Shown: positions 35,085-46,608, counted from the first letter of the stretch. The stretch: 64,000 nucleotides of DNA from Salvator merianae (GCA_003586115.2 QVOM02000029.1:31774625-31838624), one strand, 5' to 3'. Made by a program: numbers and translations. Notes: generated from the sequence alone by a model not told the origin.

Positions 35085-35240
35085 CCAAGACAAGCTTATA
35101 GATCCAAACTATGGATTTCCAAGTGTTCCCATGTTATAGCTCCCATCATTGCTTATCACTGGCTAGACTGTCAAGGACTGGGGAGAATTACAGTTCAGTA
35201 ACGTCTGAAGGGGCATAAGCTGGGCATCCGTGGTTTAAAA
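35085..35240. repeat. Palindromic dispersed repeat, degraded
   Basis: TATAGCTCCCATCATTGC and GGGGAGAATTACAGTTCAG are worn versions of the ACAACTCCCATCA palindrome seen at 30141-30260. Confidence 0.4.
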
Positions 35241-35858
35241 TTAACCTAGGAAGCATAGCACATAGTAGAGATGCACCAAACTGGTTCAGTATGAACTGGG
35301 TTAGTACAGAACCGGAAGGATTTGTGGAGTCTGTTTTCAGACCAACCCTCTGAAAGGTTCAAACTTTCATCCAAAAATGGACAGAACCAGGGGAGGGGAG
35401 ATTCAATGTTTTGTTGTGTGCTGCAGCCTCTCCTCCTCCCTGATCACACCCAGGCTAGCCCAAGGCCATGCCCTGCCCCCCCCCAGGCCTATGCCACCCT
35501 GCTATCTCCAACCATGTGACTGCCATCATTCCTCTTCGTGACCTACTAGGTCTTCTGGTGTGGAAAACTGCAGGTCCCCAGAAAAGACCTAATGCATGGA
35601 TGCACTAATGCCCACTTCCTGCACAGGTTTCAAATACAATTGGTCAGTCCAAGGCCTTTGCAAGATATATGCATGCCCACATACTAGACTTTCTGGGAGG
35701 ACTGTAGTTCTCCACTCCAGAAAGCCTGATATGCCATGAAGAGGAAGGCCTCCAGCCCCCGTGGTCTCCCATAGACCACATGGTAATGACAGCAGAGGGG
35801 TGCAGACTGACAAGGACCAGGTAAGACTCCTGTGGATGTGATAGGAGGAATGGTAGGG
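35241..35858. other. Intergenic with a short dyad-rich stretch
   Basis: Around 35268-35360 repeated ACTGG/GAAC motifs (AAACTGGTTCAGTATGAACT, ACAGAACCGG) suggest an old simple or dispersed repeat. A C run and CCCAGGC repeats occur near 35470-35490. No gene. Confidence 0.35.
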
Positions 35859-35984
35859 CATGATCAGAGAAGGGGTGGAAGGCCAAGGTGCAACCTGGGG
35901 GTGATCCGGGGAGGTGGCAGACATGATCGGGGAAGGAGGGGGAAGGTGTGGTGCAACCTGGGACTTGCCAGGACCTGATAGGCA
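35859..35984. repeat. Two-unit tandem repeat, about 63 bp each
   Basis: Units begin CATGATCAGAGAAGGGGTGG (35859) and CATGATCGGGGAAGGAGGGG (35922). Both then carry a GGTGCAACCTGGG block. They are purine-rich on this strand. Confidence 0.7.
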
Positions 35985-36833
35985 AAGGGAGGGAGGACAG
36001 GACACATTCAGGGAGGGGATCATCTTCAGACTGACAGTGACATAATAAAAATCAAGTTTTTAAAAGTATACACAATAGAAGAGCATGAGAAAAAGGGCAC
36101 GGTAAAAAGTTTGTCCAAACAGCCATTAATTAAACAGTAACTGGAATACCTCAAACTGTGGTCTTTCAGTGAGACATCCAAACTCCCCAAATGTCCCATT
36201 TTCAGCCAGACTGGAATTGAAGAATTCACATCCAGAACCCCTGCTCTAATGCTGAATCCACAGAAAACAGTCATTTAAACAACTCTTCTGATGCCTGTTT
36301 TTAATACAGTACTTTCCAAGTAATTCCTGCTAGGCGGTCCATATCCCCTTTTATAATGACTTCTTCTGTAGCCAGTACAAATCTCCATGGGTACAAATCT
36401 CCTCCACCTTTGTATTTCCCTCCAACCCGATGAATGGCAAAAGCAGGCATTTTTGCCTGGCTGCATGTGCCCCACCTTATTCTTTTCACTGCAAGAAGAA
36501 AAGAGATGGAAGAATGGTATCTTTCCTTTACAATCATGATCGGTTTCCCATCTAGTCTGGCTAAGCTTTTATCTGTCCTCAAAATGAATACATCAGCTAA
36601 GTGATGAGTTGCTTCGTTTTCCAGAGATATGCCAAATCCTGTTCACTGCGAGCCAGCTAGCAGCAACCAGGCCCAGTTCAAGGGTGAGCCAAACTTCACA
36701 GGTTTTGTTCTCTGGATCACTGAGGCTTTGTAAAATGGCCACCACAGCTTTTTGCAGGTGTGGAAACCATCTGCATAGCCATGGAGGGAGCACGAGGCAG
36801 TGGGGGCATGAAGTACCCTTATATTTATGAAGT
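35985..36833. other. Intergenic, nothing recognised
   Basis: Short frames on both strands without motifs. Confidence 0.45.
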
Positions 36834-37000
36834 GCAGTGCAGTGGCAGGCCTTTATGGCCTCTTCACAGCCTTTGTGCAGCTTCAATGGGCATTTACTGG
36901 CCTTTATGGTGTCTTTGTGGCTCTGTTGCAGCCATATTGGGCCTCTGTGACCTTTGGGGCCACAGCAGGACTTGGTTTACAGAGGCTGAAAAGGGCTGCA
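36834..37000. repeat. Degenerate short-unit repeat (GGCCTTTATGG)
   Basis: GGCCTTTATGG occurs twice exactly, and related forms (CAGCCTTTGTGCAGC, GGGCCTCTGTGACC) recur between them. The pattern suggests a decayed minisatellite or the inside of an old transposon. The open frames here (for example 36827-37231) follow the repeat and are not credible genes. Confidence 0.45.
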
Positions 37001-37958
37001 ATAGGGCAACAAAGAGGCCTTACACACCACCACATCGCCACCATGCACCATAAAGGGATGCCGCAAGCCACTACTGCCTCATGTCACTGCTGCCTCCCCC
37101 CACTGGAACCCAATGCCTTGAAGATGCCAGGAAGACTCATCAAAGCACTCCAAACGTGTTTGCCACTGAACCTGCAAAAGGCTTTGCTGGCCATTTTTCC
37201 CCGATTTGGAATATCTCTATCTTTAAACTAATGCCAAAGGCCCATTTTATGAAAGGTGGATACATGCATCCAAATGCATCCTTAACTTCTGAAGCAACCT
37301 CAAGTTTTGGTAAGTTGCTAAACTGTACTTTGGAAAATTAGCCCATGGATGTTCCCAGGAGTGCAGCCGAAGGCATTCCTTTCTTCCCACATGTGCTTCA
37401 AACTATTGCACAGATGCACAGCACCCGTGTCGAGGACCTCCACATTACTGTGTAGTTGCTGGAAATATGAAGCAGAGGCAACAAATATAGCTTTAAAATT
37501 TAGGTGAAAAGCAGTGGTCTTAATTAAACATACAAACTGCAATCATGTTGTTAGCAGCTCATCAAGGAAGTGCTAGTGCTCAGCTGCACAGCTGCACAGC
37601 ACAGTCATATGAAAACAGAAGTCAGAAAACAAAGCTGATGAGTGACAAGATGAGATGACCAATAGCGTTGCAGTGTTAGGAGAGGGAGGGAGCACATTGC
37701 CTGGGCAAGTCAGGGAGAGGATTCACAAGCCCCTGTAGGAACTGAGGCAAGATATACAAAGTGAGTGCTGGAAAGGGAAGGAGAGCTTGAGGCATTCCTA
37801 AAACAGAACAAGCTGGGGGTTTTGACTGAAAACAACTCAGGAATATTGTGTGGAGATTAACCATCTAATATTGGCAACTTTTGAATGTGTCATTATAGAT
37901 CCAATAGGTACTGTCAAAAAGAGAGAGGAAAGAGAGCATGAGAGAGACAAAATTCTTT
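37001..37958. other. Intergenic, nothing recognised
   Basis: Includes a small CAGCTGCACAGCTGCACAGC triplication near 37580. No gene. Confidence 0.5.
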
Positions 37959-38177
37959 GGTTGTGTTCAGACATAACAATAGAGATGCCTCAGAGGTGCC
38001 TCATAGAGACAGTGTGTGGCCCTCGTGTTCCCAAGTCTTCTCTAATCCACCTTTTCTGGCATAGAATGTTCATGAGAAAGGGGAGGGGCAGACTGGTGTG
38101 TGAACAATCCCATCTCAAAGCCATCTCTGAGTCGCCTCAGAGATGTTTTTTTGTTGTTGTTGTGTCTGATCATGGCC
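37959..38177. mobile_element. MITE of the GGCTGTGTTCAGACA family (copy 4)
   Basis: The left end is GGTTGTGTTCAGACATAAC and the right end GTGTCTGATCATGGCC. Interior blocks match the other copies. Flanks TTT and TGT differ at one base. It contains a GTTGTTGTTGT stretch near the right end. Confidence 0.8.
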
Positions 38178-38434
38178 TGTGTAAATTCAGAAAAAAAGTA
38201 AAACCTTTGCTTTGAAAGCTAGTTTCCTGCCCCTGTTTCTGGCAAAATCTATGATCTTGGGGGTGACTGGGTATGGAAGTCATGGCCAGTTCAGGGAAGG
38301 TCCACTGTCTACAATTACTCCCTCTAAATTTCCATGGCCTCAGCAGGTTAGATCATGAGATGTGTGTGTGGAACCTTCTAAGCTGATGTAGTAACTAAAC
38401 CTTCATTCAAATGTTGCTTACGTATTCCAGTACA

Positions 38435-38503
38435 TTTGGATATTCCAGAATGAAGCATGGATATTCCAGAATATCCATGCTTTATTCTGAAACATCCAAA
38501 CAT
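38435..38503. repeat. Long near-perfect hairpin (about 33-bp arms)
   Basis: An inner pair of 19-bp arms (38447-38465 and 38470-38488; AGAATGAAGCATGGATATT against its inverse with one mismatch) surrounds a CCAG loop. The pairing continues outward through TTTGGATATTCC against GAAACATCCAAA with two mismatches. The motif GGATATTCCAG recurs nearby. Confidence 0.85.
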
Positions 38504-38606
38504 AGCAGAATAAATAAGCAATGTCTGGATTTCCTATGTTGTATACTAGAGTTCTCAAATCATGGCCCTATAAATTTTCCTGGACTACAACTCCCAGCAT
38601 GCTGGT

Positions 38607-38656
38607 ATCAATATTATGAGAAATGGCGTCACTGCTGGATTTCTTATAATATTGAT
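38607..38656. repeat. Second hairpin with 18-bp arms
   Basis: ATCAATATTATGAGAAAT (38607-38624) and ATTTCTTATAATATTGAT (38639-38656) pair with one mismatch around a 14-base loop. The sequence just left of it, GGACTACAACTCCCAGCATG, is the palindromic dispersed-repeat motif. Confidence 0.85.
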
Positions 38657-38719
38657 GTTCCAGGATATCACCTCGATATTCCAGATCTGCCATGGATATG
38701 TGTGGCAGTCCCAGTGTAG

Positions 38720-38895
38720 CCAGGAGAATTGCGGTTTTTTATCTGTGTCTGTGTCAAGGGTGATCTTAGGCCAATTATTTCCTCTCAGCTTAGCCTACCT
38801 CACAAGGCTGCTGTGAGGAGAAAACAAAGAGGAGAATAATATGCACAGCCCCAAGTTCTCTGACCAAAAAGCAGAATAGAAATGTCATATATAAA
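38720..38895 (+). mobile_element. L2-like retroposon tail
   Basis: CTCAGCTTAGCCTACCTCAC, AAGGCTGCTGTGAGGAG and a following AGAATAATATGCACAGCC block are the sense version of a common amniote L2-type 3' end. It ends with an A-rich stretch near 38892. Confidence 0.5.
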
Positions 38896-39595
38896 AAAAA
38901 TGAAAATTTAACTTCCTCACCTTGCAATTACTTCCCTTTCCCCTCAATAAAACTTAGTAGGCCAGGAAGTTGCACTCTCTGAACACCCAAATGAGAATCT
39001 TTGCACCCTGAAATGAATCCTGTTCTCCTAAGACGTATTCCTAGATCCCATAACGCATTTCAGTTTCTCCTAATACATTCCTTATTCATTTGACTAAACA
39101 TTTCATATGCCTTTGGCTGAGAGGCTCTACTTATTTGTAATTATTCACACATTCCATGCCCAACCCCCCAGGAACTTATTAGTTAAATTTTCTAAATACA
39201 CCATTACCCATTACCAGGTCTCTATAGTTTCTGGTGTTCCCTTTGCGTATTTCTTGCACACCAAGTTGAAACTGAACAACCTGCTGAAAGGCTCCATCAA
39301 GGAAAGAAAATTAGACAGTATGTGAAAAGATCATCATTTAAGATTGCATCCTTTCATTTCCCACTAGATCCTTCCACAGCTTTCCTCTTATGCTTATGGG
39401 CAATTATTTCCTTACCTGGTTTTGCATTACCAGTTATTTGATATTTAATGTCTTCATAACAGGTCTCCAAAATAATATTGAGGCACAGTTTCATTCCCCA
39501 CAGTTTTTTTGTTTTGACTCCAGAATATACAGCAGACTCAACAATGATTGGAAGGAGATAGACCCTGCGTAAGCAAGGGATCAGACTTTATTTAA
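38896..39595. other. Intergenic, nothing recognised
   Basis: AT-rich, without motifs. Confidence 0.45.
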
Positions 39596-40872
39596 GTGGG
39601 AATAACTTTTTTCAACCTTGTGAGAAATGAAGATTGGGATGCTTTGGGGAGCTTAAATTACTTTAAAGAACTCAAATGTGAAATTGCTGAGCTTCTAGCA
39701 AAAATATATAATATTTCCCTAAAATCAGGCTCTGTGCCTGAAGACTGGAGGGTAGCAAATGTGACACCAATCTTCAAAAATGGATCCAGGGGTGATCCAG
39801 GAAATTACAGGCCAGTCAGCTTAACATCAGTTCCAGGTAAACTGATGGAAACCATAATTAAGGATAAAATTACTAAACACATAGAGGAGCAAGCATTGCT
39901 GAACGAAAATCAGCGCAGCTTCTGCAAAGCTAAATCATGCCTTATAAACTTGTTAGAATTCTTTTGAAAGTGTTAACAAACATGTAGAATCAAGGTGACC
40001 CAGTTGACATTATCTGTCTGGACTTTTAGAAGGCTTTTGACAAAGTCCCTCATCAAAATCTCTGAATAAACTCAGCAGTCGCGGAATAAGAGGACAGATC
40101 CTTCCTAGATGGGTAACTGGTTAAAGGACAAGAAACAGAGAGTAGGAATAAATGGTCAGTTCCCAAAGTGGAAAGAGGTGAGAAGTGGGGTCCCTCAAGG
40201 TTCAGTATTAGGACCCCTGCTTTTTAATTTATTTATAAATGATCCAGACATAGGGGTATGTAGTGAGTTAGCAAAGTTTGCTGATGATACTAAATTGTTC
40301 AGGATAGTAAAAACTGAAAGTGATTATAAAGAGCTCCGGAGGGATCTCTTGACATTGGGTGAGTGGGCAATGAAGTGGCAAAAGCATTTCAATCTTAGCA
40401 AGTACAAGTGATGCACATCAGGGCAAAGAACCCCAATTACACCTATAAACTGATGGGGGTCAAACTTTCTGCAACAGACAAGGAAAAGGATCTTGTGGTT
40501 CTGGTGGACAGCTCAATGAAAGTATCAACCCAGTGTGCAGTGACAGTGAAAAAGGCAAATTCAGTGCTAGGGGTAATTAGGAAGGTAATAGAAAACAAGT
40601 CAGCAAGTGTCATTGTGTCTCTTTATAACTCTATGGTAAGACCACACTTGGAATATTATGTACAATTCTGGTCATCTTACCTCAGAAAGGATATTGTGGA
40701 ACTGGAGAAGGTGCAGAAAAGGGCAACCAGAATGATCAAGGGGCTGGAAAACCTTCCTTACGAAATCAGGCTGCAACATCTTAGCCTCTTCAGCCTTGAA
40801 AAGCAGCATTTAAGAAGAGACCTGACTGACGTACATAAAATCATGCATGGTATGGATAAGGTGGATCGAGAG
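39596..40872 (+). mobile_element. CR1-type LINE, reverse-transcriptase region, broken
   Basis: Three successive frames cover the reverse transcriptase. 39596-39967 has PEDWRVANVTPIFKNGSRGD, NYRPVSLTSVPGKLMETII and SFCKAKSCLINLLEFF. After a stop-containing gap (near 39968-40108, with a remnant of the first catalytic Asp block), 40109-40411 has VPQGSVLGPLLFNLFIND and the catalytic FADDTKLF. 40408-40872 has NSMVRPHLEYYVQFWSSYL and KRATRMIKGLENLPYE. CR1 proteins combine exactly these motifs. Stops and frameshifts make it inactive, the endonuclease part is absent, and the end is cut off near 40872. Confidence 0.9.
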
Positions 40873-41170
40873 TGTGAATGCAGCCAAAGTGTCTTTTAAT
40901 AGTATGCACTGAAAAGATGCTGCTTTGGCTTTCTCCAGACAGCATGGGAAAATGCTTGCTCTTAAATGAATGCTGATATTTCTCAGCCATGTGGGATGCC
41001 AGACTCAGTGCAGGCTCCTCCAACATGCCATTGGACTGAATTTCTGGAAGCTCACCACCCCATCCCCATTCTTTGTTTTCTGTCTCTCTCGCACCTGGTA
41101 AATGCCCAGAAGTTGAATCTGACGCTACGTTGGTAGGGCACTACCAGACACCCAATTGTCCAGCAGCATG
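40873..41170. other. Unidentified segment truncating the CR1
   Basis: CR1 homology stops abruptly at GATCGAGAG, and the new sequence starts GTGTGAATGCAGCC, which resembles the right end of the 11267-11499 MITE. A matching second end was not found before the BovB region, so the nature of the segment is open. Confidence 0.35.
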
Positions 41171-41880
41171 CTAGAATATTAAAGGTAGAGCAAGAAATCT
41201 CACGCTAGCTTTAATACAAATTTTGAGGTTTGCTCCCTTTGGCTTATTCTGGATTTCAGTTTTAACAGACTTCAGGTTCTTCTCTCTTTTGTTGTTGTTT
41301 ACTCGCTCAGTTGTGTCAAACCCTTTGCAACCCCATGGACCACAGCACACCAGGCCCCTCTTTTCTCTACTGTCTCCTGAAGTTTGCCCAAACTTATATT
41401 CATTGCTTCCATGACACTGTCTATCCATCTCATCCTCTGCTATCCTTTTCTCCTTTTGCCTTCAATCTTTCCCACCACCAGGGTCTTTCCCAATGAGTCC
41501 TGCCTTCTCATTATGTGGCCAAAGTATTTGAGCTTCATCTTCAATATTTGTCTTTCCAAAGAACAGTTAGGGTTGACTTCCTTTAGTATTGACTGATTTG
41601 ATCTCCTTGCAGTCCAAGGGACTCTCAAAAGTCTTCTCCAGCACCACAGTTCAAAAGTGTTGTGTTGGTTCTTCAGCGTTCAGCCTTCCTTATGGTCCAA
41701 CTCTCACAACCATACTTTACTACTGGGAAAACCATAGCTTTGACTGTACAGACCTTTGTCAGCAAGGTAAAGTATCTGCTTTTTAGTATTCTGCCCAGGT
41801 TTGCCACATGTTTCCTCCCAAGGAGCAAGCATCTTCGCTTACCTTTGTACAACTGATTGGATTTGTAGTCCAAAACATCT
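41171..41880 (-). mobile_element. BovB (RTE) LINE 3' part
   Basis: On the - strand, broken frames give FTLLTKVCTVKAMVFPVVKY with YGCESWTIRKAER (41673-41873), then VPWTARRSNQSILKEVNPNC and LKYFGHIMRR (41440-41628), then GPWGCKGFDTTERVNNN (41171-41428). These are the well-known BovB reverse-transcriptase C-terminal blocks. The 3' end is near 41288, with a (GTT)n-like tail read on the + strand. BovB is abundant in squamates and ruminants, and together with CR1 it points to a squamate. Inactive. Confidence 0.92.
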
Positions 41881-41972
41881 GGAAGGATCAGGTTGCCAAA
41901 GACTACACAATATTCTTCATATCACTGAGGTACCATCCTTTGCTGGCTTTTCTTTATTAACACAGTGTTTAA

Positions 41973-42050
41973 GCTGCCACTTGCTGCTTTTGTCTGATCT
42001 TGGAAACTAAGCAGAGCCAGGGCTACTTTGGACTGCACTGAACAACCACC
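41973..42050 (+). mobile_element. 5S-rRNA-like fragment (5S-derived SINE head or pseudogene)
   Basis: TGTCTGATCTTGGAAACTAA followed by GCAGAGCCAGGGCTAC matches the internal control region of 5S rRNA (GTCTGATCTCGGAAGCTAAG, then GCAGGGTCGGGCCTGG). The 5' third of 5S is unrecognisable, so it is not a functional gene. A 5S-derived SINE is a likely source. Confidence 0.65.
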
Positions 42051-43532
42051 ATCCATTTACATGGTGAATCTCAATGCAGACATTTTGCTAAAGCATCCTT
42101 TGACTGTACCAAAATAACATAAGTTCCAGTAGCATCTACCATCACTTGCAATTATAAATCTTAAAATGTTTATGTTTAATTATTTATAGATTTTATTTAC
42201 ATCCCATCCTTCAATACTGTAAGGTCTTGCAGGTCTGCAAAATATCCTCATACAGAATACACACAGTAAATCTCTGATTCTACTGAATATTTTTTTGATC
42301 TGCTGTGGGTTCTCGGCCCTCTTGCAGAAGCAATACGGTAGCCCCTGCTCTGTGCCTGTGATGTAAAATAATAAAACTAAAACCTAGAACAACATTATTT
42401 GCTAATGGCATTTACATTTAATCCAGTAAAAAATATTCTCCAGCACTTAATACATGCAAAAGAAAGTAAATGAAATTAAAATTCACATAAGTACAACAGA
42501 AATCAACACCCCAATTTTAAAAAGAGGCACCTGCTGCTCAAGTAATTTAAAGATTCCAACAGACAACCCCCAAAATGCCTTTACTCAGAAAGGCCCTTCT
42601 ACCTGGTGGCTGTTCACATCACTTTATTAGGCAGACTGTTGCATCAAAGTCTCCAGAAGGGATCATTACATCTGACAGGTACATGTATGCATGTTTGTCC
42701 ATATATTATTTATAAGATAATCAGCACTGCTGAAATGCTGGAACAATGACATTTATTAATATGCATTTGTGCCAAACTCAAAAACTGCCTCACACTTGAG
42801 GTTCTTTTTTAAATGAAAAAAATAGTGAAGGTAGAAATTTGAATCACATACAAAAAATGCAACCTAATAGAAAAAAGCAACAGTCCTAACCATCAAGATC
42901 ATGATTTTGACTTTCAGCATGGGCTCTATCTTTTTCCTAACCTTGTTCTACTATGTTTATACCTGATCTCACCAAGCCAAACCTCTTGAGAGTCAAAATC
43001 AACCAAGGGCGTGGAGTTGGGAGATGTAATCCTTTGAAGAGGGTGTTGAAAGGAAGCCTTTCAAATCTTTCTAGTAAGGCCTTAGCCACTAGGGATAGAG
43101 GTCATATGGCCTCTCTGAAAACCAAAGTTCCATCTATCATTGGCTGCACATCATGAAGGATAGTTTTATCTTTAGACCCTGCATCTGCCATGTTTGCCAG
43201 GTTATCAATTCTGATGTAAAATCGTCCTATACTGTATTATACCAGCTTTGAAGAATAAGAGCATTATATAATATCCAGGGTCTGGCATTCAATGATTTGG
43301 CCATGGTTAATAAAAAAATAATTCAAGTTTGGTATTTGAGTGTCTTATTTTATCCTCTAAAGATTTGTAAAATACAGAGTTCTAGAGAGAATGCTATTGT
43401 TTTTGGTACAATGGAATTTCCTTCTGTATTTTTTGCCAAAAGGTTGCAACCTGGACAGTGCCCCACCAGGCATGAAGGTAGGTACCTTTTACTGGTGGGC
43501 TACTTTGATAACCCAGCCAAGTAAAAACATAG
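42051..43532. other. Intergenic, nothing firm
   Basis: A TTTATTTACATCCCATCCTT block at 42190 may be an L2-like tail. The remainder holds no recognised feature. Confidence 0.4.
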
Positions 43533-43725
43533 ATGTACTGTAGGTTTTTTTTTTTGCCATATAAGACCCACATTTTTTCCAAAACAATTTCTCCTAAAAT
43601 CACCCTACATCCTATTTTTTAATTTATCTTTACCAAAGATTCCTTTGCTAATTATAGGTACATCTTATACACCATCGCGTCTTATATGCTGGTGCACCTT
43701 ATACGATGCAAAGTACAGTAGTTTT
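43533..43725. mobile_element. Palindromic MITE with TACTGTA ends
   Basis: The left end TACTGTAGGTTTTTTT...GCCATATAAGACCCACA and the right end ...GGTGCACCTTATACGATGCAAAGTACAGTA are inverted. Inner blocks (ATAAGACCCAC against GTGCACCTTAT, and CATCTTATACACC) also pair, so most of the 190 bp folds back. TA-type ends suggest a Tc1/mariner-like MITE, but no TA duplication could be separated from the ends. Confidence 0.6.
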
Positions 43726-45420
43726 TGTATGCAGTTAGAAACATTATGTGATAAATTTCACAATTCTAAGACACCTCCCAGGGAAATATTCCTACAGAAA
43801 TCAGGCTAATACTATTGACTGCAGGGTTTGAACAAATGCAAGCAAGGCAGTTTTACCAACCACGAATGGCTTCATTTTTCACCCATACTTAGAAGCATAG
43901 CATAACATACGTCCCCTTGCTTTCTATAACCCAAAAAAAACAAACAAAAAACCCCAAACATATCAATTCTTCATATTTGATTTCATACACATTGCTTCTG
44001 GAAATAAACTGATACATTCAGACACAGACAGTCCATTGTTGATTTAGTCAGGACCAGAGATAAATAAAATTCTTCCCAACCCACCCCAAAACAATTTCAA
44101 CCAAGTTCCAAAATAGCTTCCACAGAAGCAGGCATATACTCTTGAATTCTCCTATTTTCTTCAGGCCCAGTCACCTGCTCAAACCCTCAAGTTTTTATTC
44201 ACTTTTATTCTGTGGAACCACTTTCATCTGCTTCTGTAGCATGCTATTGGCTATGAATCATTAAGTAAACACTTTGATAGGAACATTCTTGCCCCTGTAC
44301 ATACTGAAGGCATTTCTCAATGGTCCTGCAAGAAGCCATAACATGTGGCCTGATAACTCACTAATTCCAATAACTTTTTTCTTGGCCTTCTTAGCTGCTG
44401 CGTATTTTTTATCAGCAGAAGAATTTCTACTTCCACTATTGATTTGTACTGTAATGGTCATAGCTAGAATTGTAGCAGATTAATCAAGATTTTGAAACAA
44501 TAAAATAGAAACACTTAAATGAGAAGTGAAACATTAACCAGTTAATGGGAGATAAATCCAGCACAGAGGTCCCCTAAAGCACTGCATATTTCAAAGGAAA
44601 TTACGCCTTACAACTTTAGCCTCTGCTATTTCTAATATTTCCCCATTTTCCCTGTTTAGTTTTTCTAAACTGGAACAGAGTAAAATGTTCAAACTTTACT
44701 CTTTTACAGAGTAAAATGTTTCAAACTTAAGATAAGATAAACATGTTCATAAATGAAGTTCCCAGCATTTTCTTCCTCCTGCAGGCATTCCAACAGAGGT
44801 GTTGGGTGTCCCCAAACAATTTGGGTTTGGAAAAGAATAGGATGGAAAGATTTCTGTGCCCATTTGAGGATTCGAGCTAAATTCAGGATTATTTTCCTTC
44901 CCTTCCTACAGAATGAGAATTAAAAGCTTGCTTTTCAGAAAATCCCTTAACATGTCTTAGGATCCAACCCATTGTGTTTTATGGATAAAACCATTTATAA
45001 AGAATTAGGGACTCATCAGCTCCATTTTCCTGGGAAAGTCAGTATGTCTTGGGAGTATAACTGATATAAAAGATATTCATCTGTCACGTGAGAATGAAAA
45101 AAGACACAGCATTAGATTTTTCTGTATAAGTAGGAAATATTCTGAAATAAACAATGCTTACTCCTGAATTTAGCAAATGACTATGCATTAGTCTCAAAAT
45201 AAGAAGAACTTCCTTGGAAAGGTTCATATTTTATATGGGAAACAAACGGATCATTAACTGTAGCTGCAGAACATACAAAGGTTTTTTTTTGTCCAATGTC
45301 AATTCAAGAAACAATTGTAGACTGCCTTTGTCCCCATACCAGGCACTACTGTCTCCACTGTCTGTGGAGCAAAAGTCCCCTTTTTTAAACTGTCCCCCTC
45401 CTGTTCCAGATAGGTCAAAG
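43726..45420. other. Intergenic, nothing recognised
   Basis: AT-rich with scattered short frames. Confidence 0.5.
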
Positions 45421-45545
45421 GAACCCATGTATTCAACAAGCAAGGGGATTGGTCTAATAGCACCTTAAAGATAACAGAGAGAAATAAGTCAGTAGCATGA
45501 GCTTTCATAGATTAATCTACTCCATCAGATGTATTCATCAGACAT
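45421..45545. repeat. Dispersed repeat fragment (LINE/LTR tail type)
   Basis: GGGATTGGTCTAATAGCACC, TTAAAGATAACAGAG and ATGAGCTTTCATAGATTAAT, followed by CATCAGATGTATTCATCAG, match in pattern a tail common in reptile and turtle genomes. The family name is uncertain. Confidence 0.4.
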
Positions 45546-46387
45546 TCAACATAGAAGGCCTAACTTTTAATGTTTAGGGCAAGATATCAGTCTTTCCCTT
45601 TCCCATAAAGGTAAATGGAGCAGTGTCCTCTACTGACTTCCACAAGACAAAGATCCTAAGTACTGTAAAGTTGCATCAGAGCATCGGAAAACCATTGTAG
45701 CCTCAAGCAGGCACAGAATGTCCATGGCACTCTCCACCTTGGGGGAAAAATGGTCAAAACATGTAGCCCTGCAAACTTCCATGGAACGTATTCAGGTCCA
45801 TTGCAATTAGTAATGTTTCTCCAATTAGTATGTCCACTCTTGTAAGCATAGTGAGGACAGAGGGCAGACAGCCACATGAAACAACTTGTTATTTTGGTAG
45901 ACTGTGGTCGGTATTGGTTCCTCATCCATGTTGCCCACTAGATGACTGGCTTGAACTGCTAAATGCCTACTAATTTAAAAATATCAAACAAAAGAACACA
46001 AGGACAACATTAAAATATAGAAAAGCAGTTACTAACAGAAGATGTGTTTTGCATACAAAATATCCTGGATTTAACATCTGACTTCTCCAATGTAAATTTA
46101 TCAAATAGGTGATCAGGAAGACTGTCACTGAGTTGTAGCAGAACTGTTGCTAGTAACAAGCTATAACATAGATGGATCAACAGCCGATCTAGTATAAAGC
46201 ACCTTCCTCTAACTCAGTTATACACTACACACACTTGCTGAGCATCTCTTGTGTTATATGTATGGGCCTTAGCTAAGCATTATGTTGAATAAGAAAAGGT
46301 GCAGAAACTGAATTGCTCTTAAGATGAGACCTTGATTTTCTCACATCACCACTTCTTAAAAATCAGGACTGTGCAAGAAAAGGTATG
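45546..46387. other. Intergenic, nothing recognised
   Basis: No gene or element. Confidence 0.5.
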
Positions 46388-46398
46388 TAAGAAAAGAT

Positions 46399-46597
46399 TG
46401 TTGTTGTCGTTGTTGTTGGATACCACCAAGTTGTGACCGACTCCGGGCTGACTGCATGGGCACCTCTATATAATTTTCTGGCAAAGATACAGAAATAGTT
46501 TCCCACTGCCTACTTCCAGGGAGAAGCTAAGGACTGAACAGGCAACCCTCTGTTTGCAAGCAGTTTGCTCTGCCACTGAGCTACAGCCACTCCCAAT
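46399..46597 (-). mobile_element. Sauria-like tRNA-derived SINE, complete
   Basis: The tRNA-like head on the - strand starts GGGAGTGGCTGTAGCTCAGT (A box) and has a B-box region GTTCAGTCCTT. The middle block holds TGGCAAAGATACAGAAAT (given here as on the + strand). The 3' end is a (CAA)n-like run at 46399-46418. The target duplication TAAGAAAAGAT is perfect on both sides (46388-46398 and 46598-46608). Sauria SINEs are squamate-specific and are thought to be moved by BovB-type enzymes, and a BovB copy is present in this window. Confidence 0.88.
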
Positions 46598-46608
46598 TAA
46601 GAAAAGAT

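Noticed and set aside
41973..42050. A functional 5S rRNA gene
   Set aside because: Only part of the internal control region is recognisable, and the 5' portion and terminator are missing.
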